Positions 21,061 to 34,000 of a stretch of DNA of 64,000 nucleotides are shown here, one piece after another (positions within the stretch are counted from its first letter, which is position 1; each line of letters begins with the position of its first letter). The notes below the pieces were generated by a model. It was not told where the DNA came from. It was given only the letters and a program-made list of their open reading frames with translations, and did no database searches. The stretch covers positions 682,001 through 746,000 of the forward strand of contig WFMF01000011.1 of the NCBI GenBank assembly GCA_011033025.1, read 5' to 3'. This DNA is from Beroe forskalii. Taxonomy: Eukaryota > Ctenophora > Nuda > Beroida > Beroidae. Position numbers and translations under genes: made by a program.

Positions 21061-22140
21061 GGTGTGTGTACGCGCGCGGCGCTTCCCTGAGGAAGCGCGT
21101 TGTCTGACGTTGACAGACCCTCTCGAGAATCAGCGCCGCGCGCGCGGCGCTGATTCTCAGCCGCTGACTCAGCCGCTGACTCAGCCGCTGATTCTCAGCC
21201 GCTGATTCTCAGCCGCTGATTCTCAGCCGCTGATTCTCAGCCGCTGATTCTCAGCCGCTGATTCTCAGCCGCTGATTCTCAGCCGCTGATTCTCAGCCGC
21301 TGATTCTCAGCCGCTGATTCTCAGCCGCTGATTCTCAGCCGCTGACGCCAGCCGCTTCGCGGCTGGCGTCAGCGGGCCATACAACGTATGGCAAGAAGCG
21401 CGCTGCGCGACGATAACAGGGATATACGTGTTTAGCAAACCCGGCCAGCCCCGTATTGCCTGAATGCCTGGCACCCTGCGCGCGCCCCGACTCGCATTTT
21501 GAAAAAAATATGGGGCAGACAACGTCTGGCAAGCCTTGTAAAATGTTTTACCAAAATATGTTGCAGCTGGCCCTCTGCGCGCTCGTCAGACCTCTTCGAC
21601 AACGTCTGGCAGTGGCAACTCCACATTTGGACGGTCACGGAAATAGATAAAGATGGGCATTGGGCTCGAAGGATGTTACCCTACCCTCGCGCGCGCGGCG
21701 CAACGTTCCACATTTGGTCTTTGGACGTCACTTTGCGCCTTCAGAAGAAAGGAACGGACATCGCCCGTCGACATTGGGCTTGCCCAACGTTGCCTGACCC
21801 CCTAGCTGCGTTGTCAGAGGTCGTCAGACAATAGCTGCGTGCGCGCCCCGAAAAAAATATGGGGCAGACAACGTCTGGCAACGTCCGTCGATACCCGGTC
21901 CCGCACAACGTTTGCGTTCCACATTTAATTTGACGGTCACATGATATGCACTTTAGCCCGGACATCACGTATATCATCAGGCAGGGAAGGTTTTTTCAAA
22001 TGATTACGTTTGATTACGGGGAGGTTGCTAAACACGTATATCCCTGTGTGGCTCGCGCGGCGCGCTTCCCCAGCAGGGAAGCGCGCGGCGCGTACACACA
22101 CCTATGCGGGCTTAGGAAACGGGGAGGGGGTTTTGGTGGT
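21060..22140. repeat. GC-rich repetitive island with 14-bp array
   Basis: Bases about 21140-21345 hold about 14 copies of the 14-bp unit CCGCTGATTCTCAG. They are bracketed by GCGCGCGCGGCGC-type runs and a hairpin at 21346-21373 (GACGCCAGCCGC and complement). Downstream, GGGGCAGACAACGTCTGGCAA, which is partly palindromic, occurs at about 21512 and 21861 with related fragments between. The block ends with another GCGCGC run near 22055-22090. No protein is supported; the short frames on both strands share the same repeats. Confidence 0.7.
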
Positions 22141-22447
22141 TGATTGCGCTATCAAAATGCATCAAATTTTCGACACATTTTTGGCACAAATTCTCTGTAT
22201 TTTTTGGCAAAATTTGGTAATTGAAAATGGCCAAAGTTTGATAATGATTACGTAACTAATACGTGGACGTATTAAGCAATACGAGCGTGTGCCCGTGATC
22301 TTGTTAATAAAAGTGTTATCATTGCGCAATAAAATACGCTGTTTCATTTTAACTGAGTTCGCAAATCATAGTACTGTAGAAATAGAAATTATCCACTTCC
22401 AGAACACGTACAGTAAATTAGGATGTTTTCAAATTTCAATCCTAAGC

Positions 22448-22603
22448 CATATGTGAGCAGATCGCTCCATTGAAAAAGGCCTCGATAAAGACGAGCAAAA
22501 TTGTGCGCTTTTGAAGGAATTTATATTGAAAGTTGCAGCGTGCGGAGGAAATCCGCACGTCTTTATCGAGGCCTATGTCAATCGAGCGGTCTGCACACAT
22601 ATG
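22448..22603. mobile_element. 156-bp MITE with ~46-bp terminal inverted repeats
   Basis: Both ends begin CATATGTG. The inverted arms run through GCAGATCGCTCCATTGA (left) versus GCAGACCGCTCGATTGA (right, complement) to AGGCCTCGATAAAGACG, which is identical in both. The centre is about 60 bp. The element is compact and could form a stable stem. Confidence 0.75.
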
Positions 22604-22790
22604 CGTAATATTTCAAAATGCGTATTAAGATACTGCTTTTAACTTTCTCATATGATCATGGTGTATATATTCTCCTGCATGAGCTTGCTGCAAGAGCTTC
22701 ATAAAATACTGCTTCACAGATTCGGTACAGGCCACCACTATATTATGAAAATCAACATTTAACACTGAGATTTGGAAGATATATCTCTTG

Positions 22791-23289
22791 GGGAGCCGTC
22801 ACATATTACGTCATCACTTTTTTGCCCATTTTTAAACCCCTCCCCCCGTCTGTCATCATTTGTCATCATTGGCTGACCCCCTCCCCCATGCCGACGTCAG
22901 CATCGACCAAACCCCCCTCCTTTTTCAGAACAAATTTTGATTATTTCAAATTGAAACAACAGACATGAAATATCAATCATGAACGTGTGGTGTATTTCAT
23001 ATGGTTGAACTCGTTAATAACAAGCAAAAATTGTTATAGACGAACCTCATTCAATCATAAAATGACCTTTCACGTGCCCAGTTAGTTTGGAAAAATAGAT
23101 ATCATATTGCAGAAATGAAATGGGTACTCCAAAACAAAATATTGTGAACAAAAAAGTTGGTAATCGTAAATCAAAAATTCAGAATTTTTGCTGACCGTCA
23201 GCAAACCTCAAACCCCCTCCCTCCCCCCTGTCAGCATTTGAAAACCCCCTCCCCCGGGTCGAGTGATGACGTAATATGTGACGGCTCCC
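22791..23289. mobile_element. 499-bp Harbinger-like MITE with TTG flanks
   Basis: The ends are perfect or near-perfect inverted repeats: GGGAGCCGTCACATATTACG then TCATCACT on the left, and the complement on the right. TTG directly flanks both sides, consistent with a 3-bp target duplication. Inside each end is a C-rich stretch (ACCCCCTCCC). Terminal sequence and 3-bp duplication suggest the PIF/Harbinger group, but no transposase is present. Confidence 0.75.
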
Positions 23290-23495
23290 TTGGTAACGGT
23301 AACCTATCACTTGAAGGTGATAATTAAACATTGTATAAAAATAAAGTTTGGAGTTGAATTGTTTGACGTGTACCAAATCTGTCAAAAACAATAATACATT
23401 GATACGGTTGATGAACGTCAAATAGCCTATATACCTAAGCTAGTATTAATTGACACGATGATACACTGTAGGAAATATGAATTAAATACCTAATA

Positions 23496-23641
23496 GGGAA
23501 TCGTTCATGCATTACGTAAATTTTGGGTTCATCTTAAACCCCTAATTCTCATGTTTACAGTTTTAATTATGATACAATCGTTATCATTTGAAATCCCCTA
23601 CCCCCTACTTGATTAAGCATTAAGCAATATGTGAACGATCC
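23496..23641. mobile_element. Short MITE related to the 22791-23289 element
   Basis: The left end GGGAATCGTTCATGCATTACG and the complement of the right end (AGGATCGTTCACATATTGC) form an imperfect inverted pair. They resemble the termini of the element 200 bp away (CGTCACATATTACG). CCCCTA-rich segments lie inside both. Boundaries and target duplication are uncertain. Confidence 0.55.
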
Positions 23642-24050
23642 TTAATTGACAACCGTACTTCCTAGAACAGCAGCACTCAGTAAATCGTTAATTCGAATAT
23701 ATATCCATAAATGGCAATTCTTCATTCTACAATTGAAAATGAAGGACTGACCCTTACAGAGGCGTGATATTAGATTTTTAACTGCATCAAACATTATACA
23801 ACTACATCGATATTCGTTAGCAAAATCTAAAATGGGGTCACAGTACTCATAAATCAAAATGAATATAATTTTAATTTTCTAATAGCAAAATGAGCCCAAG
23901 TACAAGACTTGCTTCTTAGATATACTCTTGTTACGAATAGGAGCGATATGCCAACGATCAACAGTACCTGGAAAGCGAGAATATACATCTTAAGTTCACA
24001 CTAAGAAGTGAACCATAATTATACTCTCTAAAACATAAAATATCTGCTTT

Positions 24051-25052
24051 TGATACGAGAATTTAATATTACGAACATGTGTTAAGCTTAACATAAAAGT
24101 ATATAAACATTTGAAACCTGGCCAAATTCCTGGCCCATCCACTGAGCATTTCAAAACAAGACAAGATTCAATATAATATGTCAAATGAACGAATGCTATA
24201 AGGGTGCACATATATAAAAGTATAAAATAACTTAAATTATTTGGGACAAAGCTACCTCTTTTCATCTTCTTTAAAATATTTCGAACCGTAATCAGAATGA
24301 CCTACGGACGGCTTCAATCGTTTATTTTCGCGACTATACATTTCATCTGAATACTGACTGGAATACTGGTATTTCTTTACTGAGGAGGCGTTGGGATCGT
24401 ACATCTTTAAGATTGACTGAGAAACATTCAAGTTATTTGGCGGAACGAAACCTGGGTTGCGCTGGGATAGAATCTCTTTGATTTTAGAGAAGGTATCTTC
24501 AGGTAAGACATGGGATTGAGGGGGTGTGTGATTAGAACTTGTGCCATTTTGTGATACGAGAATTTAATATTACGAACATGTGTTAAGCTTAACATAAAAG
24601 TATATAAACATTTGAAACCTGGCCAAATTCCTGGCCCATCCACTGAGCATTTCAAAACAAGACAAGATTCAATATAATATGTCAAATGAACGAATGCTAT
24701 AAGGGTGCACATATATAAAAGTATAAAATAACTTAAATTATTTGGGACAAAGCTACCTCTTTTCATCTTCTTTAAAATATTTCGAACCGTAATCAGAATG
24801 ACCTACGGACGGCTTCAATCGTTTATTTTCGCGACTATACATTTCATCTGAATACTGACTGGAATACTGGTATTTCTTTACTGAGGAGGCGTTGGGATCG
24901 TACATCTTTAAGATTGACTGAGAAACATTCAAGTTATTTGGCGGAACGAAACCTGGGTTGCGCTGGGATAGAATCTCTTTGATTTTAGAGAAGGTATCTT
25001 CAGGTAAGACATGGGATTGAGGGGGTGTGTGATTAGAACTTGTGCCATTTTG
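24051..25052. repeat. Exact-looking 501-bp tandem duplication over the KMT2E-like 3' end
   Basis: Bases 24051-24551 and 24552-25052 appear identical over their full length by eye. The unit covers the last 100 codons of the KMT2E-like gene, its stop codon and about 200 bp of 3' UTR. The junction is a short TTTTG overlap. The upstream copy in gene orientation (24753-25052) completes the gene. The downstream copy is a spare gene end within the 3' UTR region. It is either very recent or an assembly artefact. Confidence 0.9.
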
Positions 25053-28000
25053 ATAAAGAGAAGAGTTGCTGTTGTCAGGCTGTGAGGAGGAGAGGGCAGC
25101 ATCTTCCGCTACCCCCTCGTGCACCGAACCGCTGAACTCCAGCTTCCGCAACTTATTGGGTTGTATGGACTCGTCAGATACGGTTTCAGATAGACTCGGT
25201 CGAGTAAACTCTTCAATGAGGGAGTTCTGCGAGGGTTCAGTGCTTTGTTTGTCAGGGTCACCAGGAGAGATGGGCTCGAAGACGGGATGGGCGGAGGGCG
25301 AGCAATCCACCCCCTCACCCTTGTCATTCGATGCACTCAGCGGTTTGCTAGACCGAGACTGCAGCCTCTTCCGGTAGTCGGCCAGAGTTACTTTCTTCTT
25401 TTTCTCATTGGCAGGGGTTGAACTAACAGAAGGTGTATCGGGCTCAGATACTTCTGAAGACGTAGAGACATTGGCTGGGTTCGCGGAACATCCAAGAGAT
25501 AGGTTAGGGGAGTCCAGAGTAACGGGACAGGGCGGGGTATCATTGAGTTGAGAAGTGTCCATGGTGTTGTCTGGTTCGGCAGTGGTTGCTGCTTCATTAC
25601 CCGTCTCATCTGAAATGTTGAGGGTCCTGGTCGCAGCCTCCAACGTCTCCTCTTCGCTAGGACCTGCCTGAAAAACATGATTATGTGAGTACACCATGAT
25701 ACGAAGATGGTGTGGGTAGAACGCGACAAATTTCTATTCGCGACAAATTTCTATTCGTTTCAGCTGATCCCACAAAAGGACAGCAAGACATCTTACGAGT
25801 CCACAATCCAATAACAAATCAAGCACGCATGACAAATGCACCGCTTCTCTTAGGCTACACAATGCCTGTTTAAACGAAGTAAAAGGCGTTGTCAACAATA
25901 TACAACAACCAACGAATCGTTGAACATCAGGCCATCAATTTACGGGTAACTTACCATATATGGGCATGAAAGACTGTGGAAGCTACGTTGTCAGTATAAC
26001 AAAATGTTGTTCGCGCGCGCTCACCAGTACGCTTACACTACGCGTCACGACTGTTGAGGATATGGCGAAATTTCGAGAAAGCTCCGCAATCCTAAGTCAA
26101 CAAAGAAAATAATGCTGAGATCAGCGGAAATCATCCGATTGAATATTTTCCGTGAATGAAGAACGCATATACATCACACTATAGTGTTTGTTGATGTCCC
26201 GAAACTCAATCGAACTGTGTTTGTACCTGCCAACGGAGACCCGTTATAAGAGCCAATCTGGGCCAATTGTAATATTTTGATGGCTGGAGTTTTATGAGGC
26301 ATTATTTAAAGACTATCTTATATAACATCAAGATCGAAGATGAAAGTACTGTGTTGGCATCAAATGTCAAACGCAAGGAAACTTCTTAATTATCCTTAAC
26401 ATATGAATACAGCATTTGTCACAGTAGTCGTTCGGGTTTAAGATTAGCCTGAAAAACTCAGTGAATGTCCTTGCTTAACGGCATGTTAAATCAGATTTTC
26501 CTGGATTTGAGATCAAGTCATGCAAAATATTTCCTGGGTTTGCAGATTTTCACAACTAACTGCCAAATTTGGCCTAATTATCGATAACTTTATCAAAATT
26601 TGATACTGGCTGCGTCACTGTTATAGGGGTCACTTTACTGTGAGATTTGGGTCAGTGTGTCACACCAGAGAGACTTTTCCGATTCAGCACGGTACCATTT
26701 GAGATAGGGCCGAAACTGCTCAGCAAAAAAGGTACCATTTCATAAAATGGCCAAAATTCCTCAACAAAAATGGTACCATTCTGTGAAAAAGCCAAAAATT
26801 GTGAAGAAATATTATCACAAAACAGCCAAATTAATCCCTCGGGAGTTTGTGGGGACTGGCCCACCAGTTTCGCTCTTCCTGGCTACAAATTTGTCACAAC
26901 TTAATAAACAGTTAAATACCTGTGAAATGGGCGAGAGGAGTTCCTCCTTGTCAGAGGGACACGGATCTTTGGAGGGCGAGAGAGGGGGGTGTTTTGGCGA
27001 CTGCACAGGAGACTTGCAAACTCCGCCCTCCTTGATGAAGTTCTCCAACCAGCGCTTCTTAGAGGTTTTGTAGGTGGTAGCCGGGGCTTTAGGTTTGGTA
27101 TTGAGAAAGGAACCTAGGATCGGGACAATGAAGCCGTCTTTTCGCACTGAAAAACACGACATAAGATTATACCTCAAATCTGTTATCATGTCTAAAATCT
27201 GTTATCATGTCCAGCCATGTGAAGAAACATGACGTGAAGTTGCAAGGTTTTAGTATGGGTTTTGGCAGTGGTTACTGTAAAGTACTTTAGTACATCCCCC
27301 ATGTAAGCTTTAAACTTAGGTACAAATCACCCAAACCACTCAACGAAAGGCAGGGAAAGTTTACAAATATGGGATGATCATATTAAAATGCTTGACAACG
27401 CGTGCCATGTCATGCTTATAAGCATATCATAAAGCATTACGAGAACCTCATAACATCCTTTCTCCATTGAATGAAGGTCAATTCTTGAATGAGGCAGATA
27501 ATTACATTCCTTTTCCATTGTTACATTTCTAGGACATAAAAGCCGCAAATTTTTCTTCGAAATCGTATTTTCTGGCATAAGATCATCATTCCATACGTAC
27601 AAGAAGCAAAAGTAATGTGATACACTAATACCAATCATAACCTCAAGACCTCAATAAAGCGCAATTCTAATCTAAGGGATTACAAGACGTGTATTGAATG
27701 AATTCTCGCGTAATGCTATGATACGTATAATAGCCTGTCAAAACATCCTCGAAGGTCTTAAAATGGGAGCTTTAATAAAAGTTCTAAAGAGAGTGGCAAT
27801 TCAAACTTTCCTATGTCCTTTTATTTCATGGAGTAGCTCTAAAACCAACGGACCATCATAATGTAGTTATAAAACAAAATATAAAAGTTAGCGACTGGCA
27901 GTTAACTATTGATAAATGCTTGTCAGTTATCAGTCAGTCAGTCATTTTGTGACATCGCAGACAATTAACATTAAATAGCGATCACATACTTCTGCAATAA

Positions 28001-31000
28001 TCAATAATCATTAATTTTTAACCATCACCCTGGCTTTCTGGCAAGACTTACTTTTGACGGGAGTGATCAGAGAGTTATTGCTTCTCAGCTGCAGGTTCAG
28101 TCTCCTGTTTTGGGAGAAGGGAGTAGTGTTCATTGGACGCAGGTGTATGTCTGTAGCGTACCCGTTACACTTCACATGATGCTTTGTTAACACTGGTTCC
28201 TGGGAAATGTTACAAGGTAACATCCTCAATATGAGACATGTTACACCAGTGACCAGACAACATTATAATGCAAACAATGGGATCTACGTTAAATGTATCA
28301 TATATGACTTGCAATATTCTCTTCTTGGCTCGGCGAAGAGAAACGATTTAGGTTAGGAATTCTTCAATTCTTCAATACGTTAAGTTTAAGATCAGAAAGA
28401 CGGCGTCACGGCGCTAGCCCTTCGATTGCATTACACGTTAGTACATTACACCTCAGTTCATTGCACCTTAGTACATTATACGCTTAGAGCATGGCTGGGA
28501 ACATTACACCTCAGTTGACCATTGCATGCCTTAGGAGTGCAATATTACTTATTGCACACATACAAGTACCCTCAAAATTGGCTAATACATTACACTTAGC
28601 ACATTTAGCATGCGCTAGCCCCCTCTAGTTCATTACACCTTAGCAGGCGGTTGAATGTGCTCGCTGTTAGTAAATTGTAAGTGTTATAACACATTAGTAC
28701 ATGATGTGTTGCAACATACTTCAATGACGTACATCTCACGTGGTATGAACAGTGAACACACTACGTATTACATCATATACATAATATAATTATTATGAGA
28801 GAAGGAACAATTGTAGGATCATTGTAGGTAGAAGTGAGGTGAGGGGTGGTTGTTATGGTAACGAGGAATGGGCTTCAGACAATGGCACAAACAGAGGTAG
28901 AATGTAGAACCAGAGGGAAGCTCATTCCAGATCAAGTTGTGATGTAACCTGCCTAAGTATCTACAATTTGGAAAGCTGACTTCGGTATCACTGCGCTTCG
29001 TTGAATAGACAGCCTGAACTAGATATAAACCACTTATTCTGTAACACAACCTCAAGCTGGTATTCTCAAGTTTTTAGAACGGTGTGTTTTTTGATATTGT
29101 AGCAGTAGATGTTGTATTATGGTATATGCTGCGCATGCGGTGTTCATATTTGACATCTCAGATCAGAATCAAGGGTTCCCTCTCCAACAATAAACGTAAT
29201 CCATGCTACCATTGTCCAATTCCATTAAACAATAATTATATCGTCGAGCAACGGGGAATCTGAGAGCAGCGAGCTACGCAATATGTTGTGAATTTCAATC
29301 AGCGTATGTGATTTCGTGCAGCAAACATTCAAATACAAACATTCTTAGTTCTTACCATGATTGTTGACAATCCAGGGTGATAACTATTGGTTATTTCCCA
29401 CTCAGATACAGAGATACACCCAAAAATGACAGTGAAATGTCGGCGATTATCATATCCATTGATGGGAAGTTTCTGAGTTACTCAAATATCGATCAGATGT
29501 TTTGCTGCCATTAATGAAGCGATTATATGTCACTGGAGTATATAATTCCAGTGAAATGAAAATACCGATTTAGGAGGACTGACATCACTGCGAGAATTTC
29601 AAGTAGATTTTATTTACAAGTATAATAACCTGTCAATGATTGACGTAATCTCAGCTCCTGTTGCTTGGTGACATGTTCGATGTATTAGAATTATCGGAAG
29701 CAATCATTGACCGGAATGTGACAATGTGACACGTCTTTGTCAGTGTGTGCGTGTGTATGAGAAGTTATGATGCATACACGCCTTACGCGGTATGTGTGTG
29801 AATAATGAGGAAATATTCAAAACTTGAAAGTCTGTGATTGAATTACTCAAAAACCCACAGAGACATGAGTTGATCGAATCAATGCACAGTTCTTTGTACT
29901 GTGTTTTGTAGATTGAAAAACTAAAATTCATCAAAATTGAGGGCAACAAATTTGTCATGTGATATTCAGCGGACGAGCATATACATAGAGCTCTCAATCA
30001 ATACACACATTCAATACAATATGTTACACACCATCCATACACACAATCAATACAATATGTTACACACCATCCATACACACAATCAATGAAATATGTTACA
30101 CACCATCCATACACACAATCAATACAATATGTTACACACGATCCAAACATCGAATGTATACAAGACTTGTAAGCTTGTATCTCTTGTATACTGTACGCAC
30201 CATGCAAGACTTGTAAGCTTGTATCTCTTGTTACATAAGGTTCGCATCATGCAGTTACTACTAACTACAACGCAATGTATACATAATATAATATGCTACA
30301 GTACAGTAAAACATTGTATACTTGTACACAATGTATGCAGGTGAAGTAACTATACACTGTACACATTATATGCATTACAACTACACAATGTACACAATGT
30401 ACACATTGTTTACATACTGTATACTATACATTACCTGTACATTGTATGCGGGTGCAGCAACTATACAAGGTACACAGTACACACTGTATACTATACATTA
30501 CCTGTACATTGTATGCGGGTGCAGCAACAACAGGATACGGCTGAGCGGGTTGTGGTGGAGTAGGACTGTGCACAGGACTGCACAACGTACTGTTCGCTCC
30601 CGACTCAAAGGTGAAGTGGTCCGGGGACTTGGCCGTGATGCTGGACGTGGCACTAGCTCCCGAGTTCTTGCGGGCCTTCTTTCCACTCCCCTTCCGCTTC
30701 CTAAGAACAGGAGGGGTTAGTGACATATTGTGCTTACTTTATCTCTTTATCTTTAGGCAGTATTATCAGCCATATCAGAATAGAATAATTAGAATTTATA
30801 ACCAGCCTTCTCGATATATTTAAATTACGTCTAACGATATATTGCCAGGAAATGGAAATTATTGACCGGATATCGATCAGATTATTATTAATCATGCTCA
30901 AAGTAAACGTTTCTCAACTTCACATTAAGTATTTGAATTTGAAAGACAGGGTACCTCTTGTTGGCACGAGATGGCGTGTTTGAGTCCTCCACTTCGGTGG

Positions 31001-34000
31001 CAGTGGAAGTGCTACTTCCCACCGGCGTGACACCTGTTTCAGTGGTGGCAGCAGGGGTGGTGACAGCAGGACTCTTCTCACTCAGCACTCTCTTCCTCTC
31101 CTGGTCCCGCTCTATCTTCTCTATCACCTGAATTTAATGATTATTATATAATGATTTAATGATTATAAAATGATTATAAAGGGGAGACAAGGATGATGAG
31201 GGGTGAGGAATCATGGGAGGGACGGGACTCGTTCGATTCCACAGAAATAATGACTGTGCCTCTTGTAGAGCTGTCCTCCTTTTAGTACTTTGGGTGATGA
31301 GTGAGTGTATAGGTGAGTGAGGAGTGAGGATAAGTGAGTATTGAGCAAGCCTTGCCTTTTCTAACTTGCGCAGTGGGCCTGGCAGAGCAGTGTCAACGAA
31401 TAAAGAGATCATTTTGTAACGTGAACGGGGGATGTTGTAATCAGGCAGGGCCGGGAGTTAAGGGAGAGTTTAAGCCGTGACATGTTAAGCAGTAAGATAT
31501 TTAATGAATCCATTTAACTTTGATAGATGTTCGTTGCCATATATGGGGAGCAATAAATTTGCAGCCACAATCATTTGATTGCCCGCGAGGAAATACATCA
31601 TCATCAAAGTGGTTACTGGTGAGTGTATTGTGTACAATGTACTCTGTACATGTATTCATCATCACCGTGGTTACTGGTGAGTGTGTTGTGTACAATGTAC
31701 TCTGTACATGTATTCATCATCACCGTGGTTACTGGTGAGTGTGTTGTGTACAATGTACTCTGTACATGTATACACGCCAACATTACACACAGCAACGGCC
31801 GCTATGGAATGCAGTACACCTATTAACATGTATAAGGGGATGCATGTGAACACACAAAGGTACAAGTGATGTAAGAGAACGTCTCTTTCTCTGGACCTCT
31901 CTCTCACACTCTCTCACTCGCGCTCCTTTTGTGCCAGTAACACAATGGTGAGAGCGCCAACCTCCAAAGTTCGCAGAGAAATTCTCTTCAGTGAGTGTTT
32001 CTAACCAGCTCCAATAATATGTCCTTTCATGGCGATTGGTTTTTCATCTCGACTAGAAGACAATCAGAGTCTTACGTTTACTTTTACATCTCCCCCACCT
32101 TTTTTCTACAAATTATCCAGAATTAATAAGTTACTTGTCTATCGTAGGTACTATACCTGTATGTAACTTTGCATCTTCACTTCTTCACGACTCTGAAAAC
32201 AGCAATTATGAGTGTAAAATTGTTAAAGGACTTCATCTTTTTCTGACACTAAAACATCGTCATTTTTACTTTTTACGAGAAAAATTGCTTTCAAGAAAAT
32301 GTAAACATGGTTTTTCTGCAACATCGCAGGACTATATATAATATTCAATTCGTTCATGTCACGAACCATCTTGATTTTGTTGCTCTTCTCCTCGTTTCCG
32401 AATACGCTCTCAGTGCTGTTGTGTCTGGAGAAGGAAGAGGAGGACGAGGGCTTCTTGACTCGTGACGTCATCGACTCGTTGTGTTTGAGCACGAGGCACG
32501 AGGCAGTGGAGCACGGACACCCCAACGTGAACTGACTGCAGGGAGGAGAGGGAGTGACTGGTGTGGAGGGAAGCAGGAGTTAACATCAGTGAAAGAGCGA
32601 GAGGGTTACCTTGGTGTCTCCACGTATTTGAGGCGCTTGGGTGCTTTTTTAATGCGTGTTCAGCATCGAAAGTACTTTGTGTGAGCTGTCACGCGCAGCA
32701 AAAAGCACCATGGCGCGGCGTAATACGCCTTGCCTCAGAAGGTCAGGACACCTGAGTTAGAGGGTGGGGGCACTACTACTTCCATCCAGGTAATCACCAA
32801 GTCCAAAAAGAGTATTACATTCAAGAAAGATGGAATAAACACTGGGATTAAACTAACTATTGATCAATGGAGAAGTTGAAAGGTATTGTTATCTCAGAAT
32901 TAGCGGTGATCGTTTCTTTAGCGTAGATGCCAATGTGTAGCTTGCCATCTTGGAGGTAAGATTTAGCGATCGAGTTAGCCTGGCAGGACCGCCTACAGAA
33001 TCGTGCTATGTTCCCATACTCCCTGTACGTTGGTGAATTTCATGAAATGACATGTAAAAGTTACAACCATGACAAGATATCATTAAGTCGTTACCAGATC
33101 AGATTCTAGTTAGGTTGTTCTGATAATAATCAGTATGAACTGGAACATTCAACATTCCGATCATGAATTCATCAATTATTATTATCCAGAATCCAATGAA
33201 CTTGAGCTCAGTTTCGTGGCGTATTTTCATTTCGCCGTGTTACGTTAGGCTCATTAAGTATTATTCAATTTCATACCGTTTACTGAGCTTATTGGTTAGG
33301 CAGGTTTCAAACATCACGTACCTATTGTAAGCTGTCTGTAGATAGAACTAAGTGTTACTTATTCAAGTAAATTAACAATATTCGTACCAATTGGCTGTAC
33401 ATTTTCCATCCAAATATCAACATACCTCGTATCAACACAGATATCTAGTTGTGGGTAGTGAAGCACGTAGTTCATGGGTTGTTTATACAACGTAGACTTG
33501 CCCCCTATCTCCTCGTACAACTCAGAGAGTTGCTTGAAATGTCCCTGTGTAGGTGGTAAGTGAACGACAGTCCTACGTAAGTATTTTGTAGAAACCTTGA
33601 AATTAATTTTACATTATGAACAACCAATTGGCCTGCTTATTTACGCAATTTAAGCTCTTAAGAGAATCCCACTAACCATGAAGTCCGATATGAAAGCCCC
33701 CGGTTTGAGAGTCTGCCTGGTAACGACTATCTTCGCAGGACCCTGGTTGAGGACGTGGAGCATGGCCGGGTATTGGATGACGGAGTGAGAGAAGCCCGTG
33801 GCCTGAGGCTGGATGCGGGCCACCCCTGGCGGGCTCATCCCACAGGAGGGCAGGCCCTCCGTCCTGGGCTCCAGTCGGTGCTTGATCGACGGAGAGTACA
33901 TGTTCTCACGGACTTCTCTGTACGTTCTCAGACAGTCAGACCTAGGGAGAGGGTTAGAGATAACATACTTCAGAACATTTCAAACGATACATGTCTCAGA

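Noticed and set aside
31134-31412. 92-aa - strand frame as an extra KMT2E-like exon
   Set aside because: The exons at 32367 and 31127 already join in phase without it, and its sequence lacks family similarity.
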